64,000 bases of DNA from Thermohalobaculum sp965247385 (GCA_965247385.1 CBDFHG010000007.1:310001-374000); one strand, 5' to 3'. Shown: positions 17,657-27,100, counted from the first letter of the stretch. Notes: generated by a model from the letters alone, not told the origin. Numbers and translations: made by a program.

Positions 17657-17714
17657 ATGTGTTTTTGGAATTATCATTAACACCAACTACTTAGCTCCCG
17701 TCCGAATGTGGACG

Positions 17715-17755
17715 CCTATCCGCCTGAACCGCCGTGCCCCGGGCTTGATCCGGGA
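17715..17755 (+). repeat. Intergenic palindromic repeat, family A, copy 1
   Basis: A unit starting CCTATCCGCCTGAACCGCCG and continuing into a CCCGGGCTTGATCCGGG hairpin. Related copies occur at 58105 and 63272. A second hairpin arm (CGGATCAAGCCCGGGAC, about 17786-17803) can pair back with it. It resembles the dispersed extragenic palindromes common in alphaproteobacteria. Confidence 0.7.
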
Positions 17756-17849
17756 TCTCCTTTGTCCCTGGGCGCCTCGAGGTGGCTCCGGATCAAGCCC
17801 GGGACAGCGCATCTTCGGTTCGATGCGCCGGACCCGATGAATCCCAGTA

Positions 17850-20516
17850 TCAGCCCTCCAGCAAAGCCTCGACTGCCGTGATCGCATGCTCGGATTTCGA
17901 GGCGTCCGGGCCGCCGCCCTGGGCCATGTCCGGCCTGCCGCCGCCACCCTTGCCGCCAACGGCTTTCACTGCCGCGCACACCAGATCAACCGCCGAGATG
18001 CGGGCCGTCAGGTCCTCGGTCACGCCTGCGGCAACCGCCGCCTTGCCGCCGGTCTCGGCGATCAGCAGCACGACGCCGGAGCCGAGACGGGATTTGTGCT
18101 CGTCGATCAGGCCGCGCAGATCCTTCGGGCTGACGCCGGAGAGGCTGCGGGCGACGAACTTCACGCCATTGACTTCTTTTGCCTCGGGTTCGGCGGCGCC
18201 GGTGCTGGGGCCGCCAAGTGCGGCCTGGCGCTTGAGTTCGGCCAGTTCCGACTGCAGCGCCTTGCGCTCGTCAAGCAGCGCCTGCACCCGGTCGGCGGCC
18301 TCGACAGGACGGGTGCGCAGCACCGAGGCGACCTTCGCCAGTTCACGCTCCTGGCCCTCGAGATAGTCGAAAGCGGCCGCGCCGGTGAGTGCCTCGACCC
18401 GGCGGACACCGGCGCTGGAGGCACCCTCGCCAACGATCTTCAAGAGGCCGATATTGCCGGTGCGGGTGACATGGGTGCCGCCGCAAAGTTCCATCGAATA
18501 GGTCGTGCCAGCCGGACCTGCGTCGTCCTTGGCGCGGTGGCCCATGGTGACGACGCGGACCTCGTCGCCATATTTCTCGCCGAACAATGCTCGCGCACCC
18601 GCCTCCTGCGCCTCGTCGGGGGTCATGATCCGGGTGGTGACGGCGTCGTTCTGGCGGATGTAGCGGTTGACCTCGGCTTCGATGGCGGCAATCTCCTGCG
18701 CGGTGATTGCTTTTTGGTGAGAGAAATCAAAGCGCAAGCGGTCTGGCGCGACCAGGCTGCCGCGCTGGGCGACGTGATCGCCAAGCGCGCCGCGCAGCGC
18801 TTCGTGCAGCAGATGGGTGCCCGAGTGATTGGCGCGGATGGCGCCGCGCCGGGTGCTGTCGACGGTAAGTTCCGCCGCCTCGCCCTGGACGATCTCGCCT
18901 TCCTCGACCCTTGCCTCATGGGCGAAAAGATCGCCGGCGTGCTTGCGAACATCGGTGATGCATGCGCGTCCGGTGGCGGTGATGAGTGCGCCCTGATCTC
19001 CGATCTGGCCGCCGGATTCAGCGTAGAACGGGGTTTGATTGAGGATGATCTGGACGACTTGGCCCGCCTTGACCGAGGCGATGCGCTGGCCATCGCCGAC
19101 AAGCGCATTGACGATGCCTTCGGCGGTCTCGGCGTCGTAGCCGAGAAACTCGGTGGCACCGATTTCCTCGCGCAGATCGAACCACAATCCGTCCTCGGCA
19201 GCGGCACCGGAGCCGGACCAGGCGGCACGGGCCTTGGCTTTCTGCGCCTCCATGGCCGTGTTGAAGCCCTCGGTATCGATGGTGCGGCCTTGTTCGCGCA
19301 GGGCATCCTGGGTGAGATCGAGGGGGAAGCCGAAGGTGTCGTAGAGCTTGAATGCGGTCTCACCCGGCAGCGCAGCGCCCTCGGGCAGGCGGGAAAGTTC
19401 GTCCGAGAGCAGGCCCAGGCCACGGTCGAGAGTGCGGCGAAAGCGGTGCTCCTCGAGTTCGAGGGTCTCGGCGATCAATGGCTGAGCGTGGGAGAGTTCC
19501 GGGAAGGCCTGGCCCATCTGTTGCACCAACACCGGCACAAGACGGTGCATCAGCGGTTGATCGACGCCCAGTTGGTGGGCGTGACGCATGGCGCGGCGCA
19601 TGATCCGGCGCAGCACGTAACCGCGGCCCTCATTCGAGGGCAACACCCCATCGGCGATCAGGAATGAAGTCGAACGCAGGTGGTCGGCGATGACCCGGTG
19701 GTGGACCTTCTGCGGGCCGTCGGGATCGCTGCCGGACACGCTGGCACTGGCCTCGATCAGAGAGCGCATCAGATCGGTGTCGTAATTGTCGTGCTTGCCC
19801 TGGAGAATTGCCCCGATGCGCTCCAGCCCCATGCCGGTGTCGATCGAGGGTCTTGGCAGGGATTCCCGACGGTTATCGGCGAACTGCTCGAACTGCATGA
19901 AGACCAGATTCCAGATCTCGACGAAACGGTCGCCGTCTTCATCCGGGCTGCCTGGGGGGCCACCGGGGATGTGGTCGCCGTGGTCGTAGAAAATCTCGGA
20001 ACAGGGACCGCAAGGACCAATGGGGCCCATCGACCAGAAATTGTTCGCAGTTGCGATGCGGATGATGCGGTCATCCGGCAGGCCGGTGTGCTTCTTCCAG
20101 ATCTCCGCTGCGGCGTCGTCATCGTGATAGATGGTGACCAGCAGCTTATCCTTGGACAGGCAGAACTCCTTGGTCAACAGATCCCAGGCTAGTGGGATCG
20201 CCCGCTCCTTGAAATAGTCGCCAAAGGAGAAATTTCCCAGCATTTCAAAGAACGTATGATGGCGCGCGGTGTAGCCGACATTGTCGAGATCGTTGTGCTT
20301 TCCCCCGGCTCGAACGCATTTCTGCGAGGTCACGGCGCGCGCATAATCGCGGTTTTCCAACCCGGTGAAAACGTTCTTGAACTGGACCATCCCTGAATTG
20401 GCGAACATCAGGGTGGGGTCGTTGCGCGGCACCAATGGCGACGACGCGACGATTTCATGACCGTGATGCGCGAAATAGTCGAGGAATGCCGTCCGGATTT
20501 CGTTCAGAGACGCCAT
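17850..20516 (-). CDS. alaS: Alanyl-tRNA synthetase
   Basis: An 888-residue cytosolic enzyme that charges tRNA-Ala. The class II aminoacylation domain is at the N-terminus (ALIRTAFLDYF-like start MASLNEIRTAFLDYF, motif 2 region near residue 70, GRGYVLRRIMRRAMRHA near 290). The editing domain carries the zinc-type His motif HSGTHLLHEAL (about 565) and CGGTHV (about 670), which clear mischarged Ser and Gly. A C-terminal DHHA1-like domain with GGKGGGGRPDMAQGG ends the protein. Length is standard. recA lies upstream in the same direction, the usual order, but an IS5/IS91 composite of 2.1 kb now separates them. Confidence 0.98.
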   Translation of the reverse strand: MASLNEIRTAFLDYFAHHGHEIVASSPLVPRNDPTLMFANSGMVQFKNVFTGLENRDYARAVTSQKCVRAGGKHNDLDNVGYTARHHTFFEMLGNFSFGDYFKERAIPLAWDLLTKEFCLSKDKLLVTIYHDDDAAAEIWKKHTGLPDDRIIRIATANNFWSMGPIGPCGPCSEIFYDHGDHIPGGPPGSPDEDGDRFVEIWNLVFMQFEQFADNRRESLPRPSIDTGMGLERIGAILQGKHDNYDTDLMRSLIEASASVSGSDPDGPQKVHHRVIADHLRSTSFLIADGVLPSNEGRGYVLRRIMRRAMRHAHQLGVDQPLMHRLVPVLVQQMGQAFPELSHAQPLIAETLELEEHRFRRTLDRGLGLLSDELSRLPEGAALPGETAFKLYDTFGFPLDLTQDALREQGRTIDTEGFNTAMEAQKAKARAAWSGSGAAAEDGLWFDLREEIGATEFLGYDAETAEGIVNALVGDGQRIASVKAGQVVQIILNQTPFYAESGGQIGDQGALITATGRACITDVRKHAGDLFAHEARVEEGEIVQGEAAELTVDSTRRGAIRANHSGTHLLHEALRGALGDHVAQRGSLVAPDRLRFDFSHQKAITAQEIAAIEAEVNRYIRQNDAVTTRIMTPDEAQEAGARALFGEKYGDEVRVVTMGHRAKDDAGPAGTTYSMELCGGTHVTRTGNIGLLKIVGEGASSAGVRRVEALTGAAAFDYLEGQERELAKVASVLRTRPVEAADRVQALLDERKALQSELAELKRQAALGGPSTGAAEPEAKEVNGVKFVARSLSGVSPKDLRGLIDEHKSRLGSGVVLLIAETGGKAAVAAGVTEDLTARISAVDLVCAAVKAVGGKGGGGRPDMAQGGGPDASKSEHAITAVEALLEG

Positions 20517-20632
20517 GAAAGCTCCGCGCGCAAGACTGCCGTTTCGGCGCTGTCTTAACTTGCGCCCGGGCGGGTGTCCACTAGGGTCTGTTGAGATTCA
20601 TCTTGAGTTTATCACGGCTGCACCGGCGTAGA

Positions 20633-21709
20633 TCATTGCCGAGAAACTGCTGTCGGTCTTGCAGGCCCGCAGTGCGATGCGTTTGAAGTTTTTGAGACTA
20701 CAGAGAAATTCTCGATGAGGTGGCGCCATTTGCAGGCCTCGGTGTCGATCTCGCGAGGCGCCACCCGGTTGGGGTGTTGCGAGATCACGATCTCGGCGCC
20801 GCGCTGATCAAGTTCTTCGACGATCCAGTTGACGTCGAACGCCTTGTCCGCGATTAGGCCACCGAGGTCGACCCCGTCGATCCGCCCCGCGACACCGACC
20901 GTGTCGTGGCGCTGTCCGGGCAGAAGGCCGAAGTCGACAAGATTGCCAAGTGCATCCGTCAGCGCCATGATCTTGGTCGTAATACCACCCCGGGATGCGC
21001 CTATGGCCTGACTTTGAAACGCCAGGTCGGCAAAGAATTGCCACTCACCGGCCTCGTGAGCGGCGGTTAATGCTTCCAGGAACAAACGACGGAACAAGCG
21101 GGACAATACCCGTACGGGCAGGAAAAAGCCGGGTTTGCAGGCAATCCATTCGCGCCCGTCACCAGACCGCGCGGCGCCGGGCACGATACAGTGCAGATGC
21201 GGATGACAAGACACGTTCCGGCCCTGGCTATGCAGCACGGCGATCTGGCCGATGCGCGCGCCCGGATGTTTGGGGTCGGCGGCGATGGTGGCCAAGGTTT
21301 GCGCGGCGGCCTTGAACAGAATGCCATAGACCACCGCTTTGTTCTGATCGGCGGTCTCGGCGAGGCGTGCCGGCAAGGTGAAGACCACATGGAAGTAGGG
21401 CACCCCCAACAGATCGCCGTGACGCTCTTCCAGCCCTCGCCGCGCGGCGCCACCCTGACACTTCGGGCAATGCCGATTGCGGCAGGAATTACCAGCGCTG
21501 CGTTGTTCGGCGCAGTCGGCGCATCGTTCAGCATGGCCGCCAGGCTCGGCCGTGCGGCAAGCTTCGATGGCACCCATGACGCGCAGATGATCGCGGCTCG
21601 GATGGCCGGCCTGAGCCCGGCGGCAAGCATTGCCATGGCGGCGGAAAATGTCGCCAACCTCAAGCCTCCGCCGTTCTGTCGCCAACGCACCAGAGTGCCG
21701 GCCCGTCAA
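20633..21709 (-). pseudogene. Chimeric transposase: IS91-type N-terminus joined to IS5-type C-terminus
   Basis: One open frame of 358 codons joins unrelated parts. Residues 1 to about 230 are IS91-like: the Cys-rich zinc segment (CRNRHCPKCQG), then PYFHVVFTLP and HPHLHCIVPG, the His motif of HUH-type enzymes. From about residue 231 it becomes IS5-like (QAIGASRGGITTKI, then LIADKAFD and the Arg-rich end). The fused frame lacks the IS91 catalytic Tyr region and most of the IS5 core. The IS5 tail is itself shifted: after IENF, KTSNASHCG replaces the expected LKNFKRIALRACK. It starts at a TTG overlapping the recombinase stop. It is not expected to be active. Confidence 0.82.
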
Positions 21710-22566
21710 TGCGCCACCATGGTCTCCATATTCAAGCGCTCAAGCGGGCTTTGCGTCGCCTGAATGGTGCTCATCGCGACTTTCTGTACAGCGCGCCGTC
21801 GTCGACAGATGCTGTGCCCGGGCGGGGTCTGGATGACGCGGATATCGCCACCCTGTTCCAAAAGATGCGTGGCGAAGCTGTGCCGCAGGGTATGCGGCGT
21901 TACCAGCTTGTCCAAACCCGCCGCCGCACCGGCCGAGCGCCAGGCGGCAGGCAACGAGGTCGGATGCAGGGACTTTTCCTCACTGCTCCCCGGAAACAGC
22001 CAATGGCGTGGCCGGGCGTTCTGCCAGTCGCGGCGCAGAAGCATCAGTAGACGCTCTGGCAACATGACATAACGGTCCTTGCCACCTTTGCCATGCGCAA
22101 TGCGAATGACCCTGCGTTCGCTGTCGATATTCTCAAGCTTGATGGCAGCCATCTCGAAAACGCGAAGGCCGGTGGCATAAGCCGTGGTCAGCGCCGTACG
22201 GCACTTCAAGCTCGCGACCGCTTCCAGAAACCGCACCCCCTCGTCTTGGCTCAGGACTACCGGCAAGGGTTGAGGTTGGCGGGCATAGGGAATGCGTTCG
22301 GGAACCTCATCCTGTCCCAGGGTTGTCCGGTAAAAGAAACGCAAGGCGCAGACGGCCTGGTTCAAACTGCCCCAGGATATACCGCGCCCGGCAAGGTGGA
22401 CCTGACAGGCTCGAACATCCTCCAGATCCAGACGATCCGGCGAACCGCCAAAATAGCGGCTGAACCTTTGCACCGCATGAAGGTAAGATCGTTGCGGCGC
22501 TGGCGATAGATTGCGGATCGTCATATCGTCAATCATACGCCGGCGTAGAGGGCTTTTGTCAGTCAT
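21706..22566 (-). pseudogene. Tyrosine recombinase accompanying the IS91-type transposase, catalytic Tyr not seen
   Basis: A 286-residue phage-integrase-type protein starting at the ATG at 22566. The N-terminal SAM-like DNA-binding domain is followed by the catalytic domain with Arg in TAYATGLRVFEM (about 150), Lys in HGKGGKDRYVMLP, and HxxR in TPHTLRHSFATHLLEQGG (about 232). The segment after GH reads CRRRRAVQKVAMSTI, where ALYTRVA-like sequence with the nucleophilic Tyr should be; the other frames contain pieces of it, so small indels near 21790-21810 probably broke the gene. Such recombinases often sit directly before IS91-type transposases, as here with overlapping stop and start. Confidence 0.72.
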
Positions 22567-22788
22567 CGGGGTCTCCTGTCCGGTGAATTGTGCTGTCGGT
22601 AAACACACAACTCTTTCAGACAGGACGCTCCGCCCCAAAACCTCAAACTCAAATACCGCGTGAGCGGTGTAGTTCAATCCTGAATCGCAACAGACCCTAG
22701 GGGATTCTCGGGGGGATATTAGGGAGATAAACCGAAACGGAAAACGGGAAAATAGACGGTAGAGTTTCGGTGGTGCTTTGGTGGTGTC

Positions 22789-22813
22789 AAAACGCGGCCC
22801 CTTTAGGGCCGCG
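22789..22813 (-). terminator. Rho-independent terminator of recA
   Basis: A perfect 8-base stem (CGCGGCCC with GGGCCGCG) and 5-base loop, followed on the minus strand by TTTT. It starts 22 bases after the recA stop codon. Confidence 0.85.
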
Positions 22814-22835
22814 CACTGAATTCTCTGACCGGGGC

Positions 22836-23909
22836 TCAGGCCTCGATCATGTTATCTTCCTGGTCGGGTTTGACATCGACGTCGAAATCCAACCCATGGG
22901 CGGCACGGATCTTGTCTTCGATTTCGAACGCGATATCGCCATTCTCGCGCAGAAAGTTTTTGGCGTTCTCGCGGCCCTGGCCGATGCGCTGATCACCGTA
23001 GGAGAACCAGGAGCCGGATTTATCGACCACGCCGGCCTTGACGCCAAGGTCGATCAGTTCGCCCATCTTCGAGATGCCCTCGCCATACATGATGTCAAAC
23101 TCGACCTGACGGAACGGCGGCGCGACCTTGTTCTTGACCACCTTGACCCGGGTCGAGTTGCCGACCACCTCGTCGCGGTCCTTGATCGAGCCGATGCGGC
23201 GGATATCGAGCCGGACGGAAGCGTAGAATTTCAGCGCGTTGCCGCCGGTGGTGGTCTCCGGACTGCCGAACATCACGCCGATCTTCATGCGGATCTGATT
23301 GATAAAAACCACCATGCATTTAGAGCGGCTGATCGAGCCCGTAAGCTTGCGCATCGCCTGGCTCATCAGCCGGGCGTGAACGCCGAGCGAGCTGTCACCC
23401 ATGTCGCCTTCCAGTTCCGACCTCGGGGTCAGCGCGGCGACCGAGTCGATTACGATGACCGAGATCGCGCCGGAACGCACCAATGTGTCGACAATCTCGA
23501 GCGCCTGTTCACCGGCGTCGGGCTGCGAGATCAGCATTTCATCCACATCGACGCCCAGCTTGCGGGCATAGGACGGGTCGAGCACATGTTCCGCATCGAT
23601 GAAGGCGCAGGTGCCGCCCAACTTCTGCTGCTCGGCGATAACATGCAGCGCCAAGGTGGTTTTGCCCGAACTTTCAGGCCCGTAGATCTCGATGACCCGC
23701 CCCTTTGGCAACCCGCCGATGCCGAGCGCGATGTCGAGGCCGAGCGAGCCGGTCGAGATTGCCTCGATATCCATCGCCGCCTCGCGCTGGCCGAGCTTCA
23801 TGATTGAGCCCTTGCCGAAGTTTCGCTCAATCTGCGCAAGGGCAGATTCCAGGGCCTTCTGCTTGTCCATGTCTCGCCTTTCGTCCAGCCTCAGCAGGTT
23901 ATCGTTCAT
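22836..23909 (-). CDS. recA: Recombinase A
   Basis: A 357-residue DNA strand-exchange protein that also triggers LexA self-cleavage. The N-terminal helix (KALESALAQIERNFGKGSIM) is followed by Walker A GPESSGKTT (about residue 80), the MAW-like region, Walker B VIVIDSVAALTP and the C-terminal acidic domain ending QEDNMIEA. The start at 23909 is used; an internal ATG at 23870 with AAAGGCGAG upstream would give 344 residues and is a real alternative. A direct-repeat LexA box lies about 50 bases upstream and a terminator follows. alaS is next downstream. Confidence 0.98.
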   Translation of the reverse strand: MNDNLLRLDERRDMDKQKALESALAQIERNFGKGSIMKLGQREAAMDIEAISTGSLGLDIALGIGGLPKGRVIEIYGPESSGKTTLALHVIAEQQKLGGTCAFIDAEHVLDPSYARKLGVDVDEMLISQPDAGEQALEIVDTLVRSGAISVIVIDSVAALTPRSELEGDMGDSSLGVHARLMSQAMRKLTGSISRSKCMVVFINQIRMKIGVMFGSPETTTGGNALKFYASVRLDIRRIGSIKDRDEVVGNSTRVKVVKNKVAPPFRQVEFDIMYGEGISKMGELIDLGVKAGVVDKSGSWFSYGDQRIGQGRENAKNFLRENGDIAFEIEDKIRAAHGLDFDVDVKPDQEDNMIEA

Positions 23910-23959
23910 TGCCTGTATTCCTTATTCCATATCACCGGAGGGGTTGCAATTGCAACAAT

Positions 23960-23974
23960 GTTCCACTGATGTTC
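23960..23974. promoter_or_regulatory. LexA (SOS) box upstream of recA
   Basis: GTTCCACTGATGTTC fits GTTC-N7-GTTC, the direct-repeat LexA site of Rhodobacter-type alphaproteobacteria. It lies 51 bases before the recA start, as expected for SOS control. Confidence 0.8.
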
Positions 23975-24064
23975 TCATAAAATTCGAGCCAAATAAAGAA
24001 CAAACTGTGTTCATCGCCCTCAGTTGACCCGGACAGTGTTGAGGAAGCGTTAACGCCGCGGCGC

Positions 24065-24127
24065 TCATGCGCCCTGATCCAGCGCCTCTTTCACTTTCGC
24101 TGTCAGATCGTTAGCACTGAAAGCGAA
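24065..24127 (-). pseudogene. Possible 3' remnant of a receiver-domain protein (cckA-like)
   Basis: On the minus strand a short frame reads FSANDLTAKVKEALDQGA and then stops (TGA at 24065-24067). This looks like the last helix of a response-regulator receiver domain, which in hybrid kinases follows a KPFS motif; here the preceding residue is Ala rather than Pro and nothing recognisable lies upstream. It sits between recA and the rsmB-like gene, where some related genomes carry a hybrid histidine kinase. The identification is tentative. Confidence 0.35.
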
Positions 24128-24262
24128 ACGCCAATGCACCGAAGCGGGTGCTCGATGGCCGAAGACAACATCATCCGGCGGATCTTCTCTCCGGGGCGGA
24201 TTACAGAACAACAGCGCTCATTAATTCATTAATGAACCATGAACATACCGTGATCCAAAGGG

Positions 24263-25468
24263 TTATTCGGATTTGCGGAGAATGTCGCAGGCAAAGAATC
24301 CGTCGCCGCCATCGATTGGAGAAAGCACCAGCGGCGCGCGTCCGGGGCCGAAATCAGGATGGGTGGCGAGAAAGTGGGCCACGCGATCCTCGTTCTCAAC
24401 CGTCAGCATCGAACAGGTTGCGTAGATCAACCGGCCGCCCGGGCGAACCGAGGCGGCAGCCTGGCCGAGGACGGCAGCCTGGGTTTGCACATAGGCGGCA
24501 AGCTGATTGTCGGTCAGGCGCCACTTGACGTCCGGGTTGCGCCGCCACGCCCCGGAGCCGGAGCATGGGGCATCGACGAAGACGAGATCGCAGCGCCCGG
24601 TGAGGTGGCTGGTTTGGCTTGGCGCACAAACGGTTATTCCGGTCCCTGCCCGCCTGGCCCGCTCGTCGAGTTGCGCCAGACGCCGGGGCGCGATGTCGTG
24701 GGCGTGGATCTGGCCCCTACCAGCCATGCAGGCCGCCAGAGCCAGGGTCTTGCCGCCCGCGCCTGCGCAATAGTCGAGCACGGTGTCGCCCGGTATGGCC
24801 CGAGCGTAATCCGCGGCTGCCTGGCTGGCCGCGTCCTGCACCTCGACGAGGCCGTCGTGGAAGGCATTGCTGCGGGAAACAGCCCGCGCGCCGCTGGTTA
24901 CCTTGATGCAGGTTGGCGAGAGCGGGCCGGGTTCAGCGGCGATCTGCTCCGCCGCAAGGGCGGCGATCGCCGCCGCCCGGTCGGTCCGGAGCGCGTTCGC
25001 ACGCAGGAACAGCGGAGCGCGCTGGCGCATCAATTCGAGGGCCGCATCGGGGATCTGCTCGAGAGTGGGTGAGAGCCAGTCCGGGAAATCGAGACGGACC
25101 GGCCGTGGCGCTGCATCGAGCGGTTGGCCGAGGCGCGTTGCTTCGGCTTTGGTCAGAGGCGCCGGCGCATGGCCGACGCCGGAGAAGAACGCCGCCGGGT
25201 CGAGGCCGTCGAGGATCAGGCTGCCGAGCATCAGGTCGCGGCCGGAGGGGTTCATTTCCGTGCTCTTTGCCGCGCCTGCGGCCCAGGCGGCCGATCGCAG
25301 GCGGCGGACCGCGTCGTAGGCCAAATCGGCGACGGCGCGGCGATCGCCAGAGCCAGCGTAGCGGTTGGCACGGCCCCAGGCGGCGAGCACCCGGTCGAGG
25401 CCATCCGTGCCGGAGTGCCAGCTATCGAGGGCGGTGATAGCCGCCTGGATGCGTGCGGCGGGGGTCAC
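24263..25468 (-). CDS. RsmB/NOP2-family rRNA cytosine-C5 methyltransferase
   Basis: A 401-residue SAM-dependent RNA methyltransferase. The first 130 residues form an RNA-binding N-terminal part rich in Ala and Arg. The catalytic domain has motif I TVLDYCAGAGGKTLALA (about 230), motif IV VDAPCSGSGAWRRNPD with the Cys that releases the RNA, and motif VI IYATCSML with the nucleophilic Cys (about 350). Both Cys are present. The specific rRNA position is not readable from sequence; RsmB (C967 of 16S) is the nearest relative by layout, although no clear NusB-like domain is seen. guaB lies 24 bases upstream in the same direction, so the two are probably co-transcribed. Confidence 0.9.
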   Translation of the reverse strand: MTPAARIQAAITALDSWHSGTDGLDRVLAAWGRANRYAGSGDRRAVADLAYDAVRRLRSAAWAAGAAKSTEMNPSGRDLMLGSLILDGLDPAAFFSGVGHAPAPLTKAEATRLGQPLDAAPRPVRLDFPDWLSPTLEQIPDAALELMRQRAPLFLRANALRTDRAAAIAALAAEQIAAEPGPLSPTCIKVTSGARAVSRSNAFHDGLVEVQDAASQAAADYARAIPGDTVLDYCAGAGGKTLALAACMAGRGQIHAHDIAPRRLAQLDERARRAGTGITVCAPSQTSHLTGRCDLVFVDAPCSGSGAWRRNPDVKWRLTDNQLAAYVQTQAAVLGQAAASVRPGGRLIYATCSMLTVENEDRVAHFLATHPDFGPGRAPLVLSPIDGGDGFFACDILRKSE

Positions 25469-25492
25469 CGGCGGCAGCCCCGCACAGGCGCC

Positions 25493-26950
25493 TTACCCGA
25501 CCCGGTAATTCGGGCTCTCGCGGGTGATTTGCACGTCGTGGACGTGGCTTTCCTTCAGTCCGGCATTGGAGATTCTGACGAACTGACAGCCATTGCGCAT
25601 CTCGTCGATGGTGCGGTTGCCGGTGTAGCCCATGGCGGCACGCAGTCCCCCGGCGAGCTGGTGGATCACCACCGCCGTCGGACCTTTGTAAGCGACCTGG
25701 CCCTCGACCCCCTCGGGCACCAGCTTGTGGCTTTCGGAGACCTCCGCCTGGAAGTAGCGGTCGGCGGAGCCGCGCGCCATCGCCCCGACCGAGCCCATAC
25801 CGCGATAGGATTTGTAGGAGCGGCCCTGGTAGAGGAACACTTCGCCCGGGGCCTCGTCGGTGCCTGCCAGGGCCGAGCCGACCATGGCACAGTTGGCACC
25901 GGCGGCGATGGCCTTGGCCAGGTCGCCGGAATATTTGATGCCGCCGTCGGCGATTATCGGCTCGCCGGTGCGGGCGGCCTCCTCGGCGCAGTCCATGATC
26001 GCGGTGAACTGCGGCACACCGACCCCGGCAACGATCCGGGTGGTACAGATCGAGCCCGGGCCGATGCCGACCTTTACCGCGTCGGCCCCGGAGCCGATCA
26101 GTGAGCGGGTTGCCTCGGCGGTCGCGACGTTCCCGGCCACAACCTGGACTGAATTCGAAAGTCTCTTGATCCGCTCCACCGCTTGACCGACCGAGACGGA
26201 ATGGCCATGGGCGGTATCGATCACGATCAGGTCGACGCCTGCGTCGATCAGGGCGCTGCTGCGCTCGAATCCCGATTCGCCGACTGTCGAGGCGGCGGCG
26301 ACGCGCAGCCGGCCGAGTTGGTCCTTGCAGGCATGAGGGTTGAGAACCGCCTTCTGGATGTCCTTGACCGTCAGCAGGCCAGTGCATTCACCCTTCGCGT
26401 TGACCACCAGCAGCTTTTCGATACGGCGTTCATGGAGCAGCTTCTTGGCGGCGTCGAGATCGACCGGTTCGTGCACGATGGCGAGGCTCGAGGCGGTCAT
26501 CAGCGCCGACACCGGGGTGTGCGGATCGTCGGTGAAACGCATGTCACGATTGGTCAGGATGCCGGCCAGCCGGTTGCCCTCACCGACGACCGGGAAGCCG
26601 CTGATATTGTATTGTGTCTGCAGCGCCATGGCGTCGGCCAGCGTCTGATCGGGGCGCAGGGTGATCGGGTTGTAAACGATGCCGGATTCGAAGCGTTTGA
26701 CCTGACGCACCTGGGCCGCCTGCTCGGCAATATCGAGGTTGCGGTGGATCACCCCCATGCCGCCGGACTGGGCCATGGCGATGGCCATGTTGACCTCGGT
26801 GACGGTATCCATCGCCGAGGACAGCAGCGGGATGTTCAGACCGATCTCGGCCGTCACCCGGGTCCGCATATCGGCATCGCCGGGCAGGACCTCGGACGCG
26901 CCGGGGACAAGCAGAACATCATCAAAGGTGAGCGCCTCACGAATCTCCAT
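25493..26950 (-). CDS. guaB: Inosine-5'-monophosphate dehydrogenase
   Basis: A 485-residue cytosolic enzyme that oxidises IMP to XMP with NAD, feeding GuaA. The barrel begins TFDDVLLVPGASEVLP, two CBS domains are inserted (about residues 95-210, with GILTNRDMRF and GLLTVKDIQKA), and the active-site loop GIGPGSICTTR holds the catalytic Cys near 300. The mobile flap has MGSVGAMARGSADRYFQ. The C-terminus is normal. Length is standard. It is first in a pair with the rsmB-like gene and divergent from the agmatinase-family gene. Confidence 0.98.
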   Translation of the reverse strand: MEIREALTFDDVLLVPGASEVLPGDADMRTRVTAEIGLNIPLLSSAMDTVTEVNMAIAMAQSGGMGVIHRNLDIAEQAAQVRQVKRFESGIVYNPITLRPDQTLADAMALQTQYNISGFPVVGEGNRLAGILTNRDMRFTDDPHTPVSALMTASSLAIVHEPVDLDAAKKLLHERRIEKLLVVNAKGECTGLLTVKDIQKAVLNPHACKDQLGRLRVAAASTVGESGFERSSALIDAGVDLIVIDTAHGHSVSVGQAVERIKRLSNSVQVVAGNVATAEATRSLIGSGADAVKVGIGPGSICTTRIVAGVGVPQFTAIMDCAEEAARTGEPIIADGGIKYSGDLAKAIAAGANCAMVGSALAGTDEAPGEVFLYQGRSYKSYRGMGSVGAMARGSADRYFQAEVSESHKLVPEGVEGQVAYKGPTAVVIHQLAGGLRAAMGYTGNRTIDEMRNGCQFVRISNAGLKESHVHDVQITRESPNYRVG

Positions 26951-27100
26951 TGCGAACCTCTCGGGAGTTACGGTGTTGGCGGCTCCCTATCTCACGTTGC
27001 TGGGCAGAAGGGAAGATATTTCGGCGCCGGAGTCTTCCCCCGCCAGGACCACCACGCTTATGTTTGCGGGAACGCGGGGCCTAACAGCGGAGACAAAACG

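Larger units (their letters stand above)
20584..22697 (-). mobile_element. IS5-family (IS427-like) element carrying an inserted IS91/tyrosine-recombinase module
   Basis: Outer ends are 17-base inverted repeats with one mismatch (GGGTCTGTTGAGATTCA at 20584-20600, and GGGTCTGTTGCGATTCA read inward at 22681-22697), flanked by TA on both sides (within CTAG), as in IS427-type IS5 elements. The left 0.44 kb encodes the C-terminal part of an IS5 transposase. Most of the interior is an IS91-type transposase start plus a tyrosine recombinase. The IS5 5' coding region is missing, so the interior replaced it rather than just splitting it. The composite lies between recA and alaS. Confidence 0.8.

Noticed and set aside
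17886..19667. 593-codon open frame antisense to alaS
   Set aside because: alaS is complete on the opposite strand; the antisense reading is low-complexity Gly/Ala shadow.
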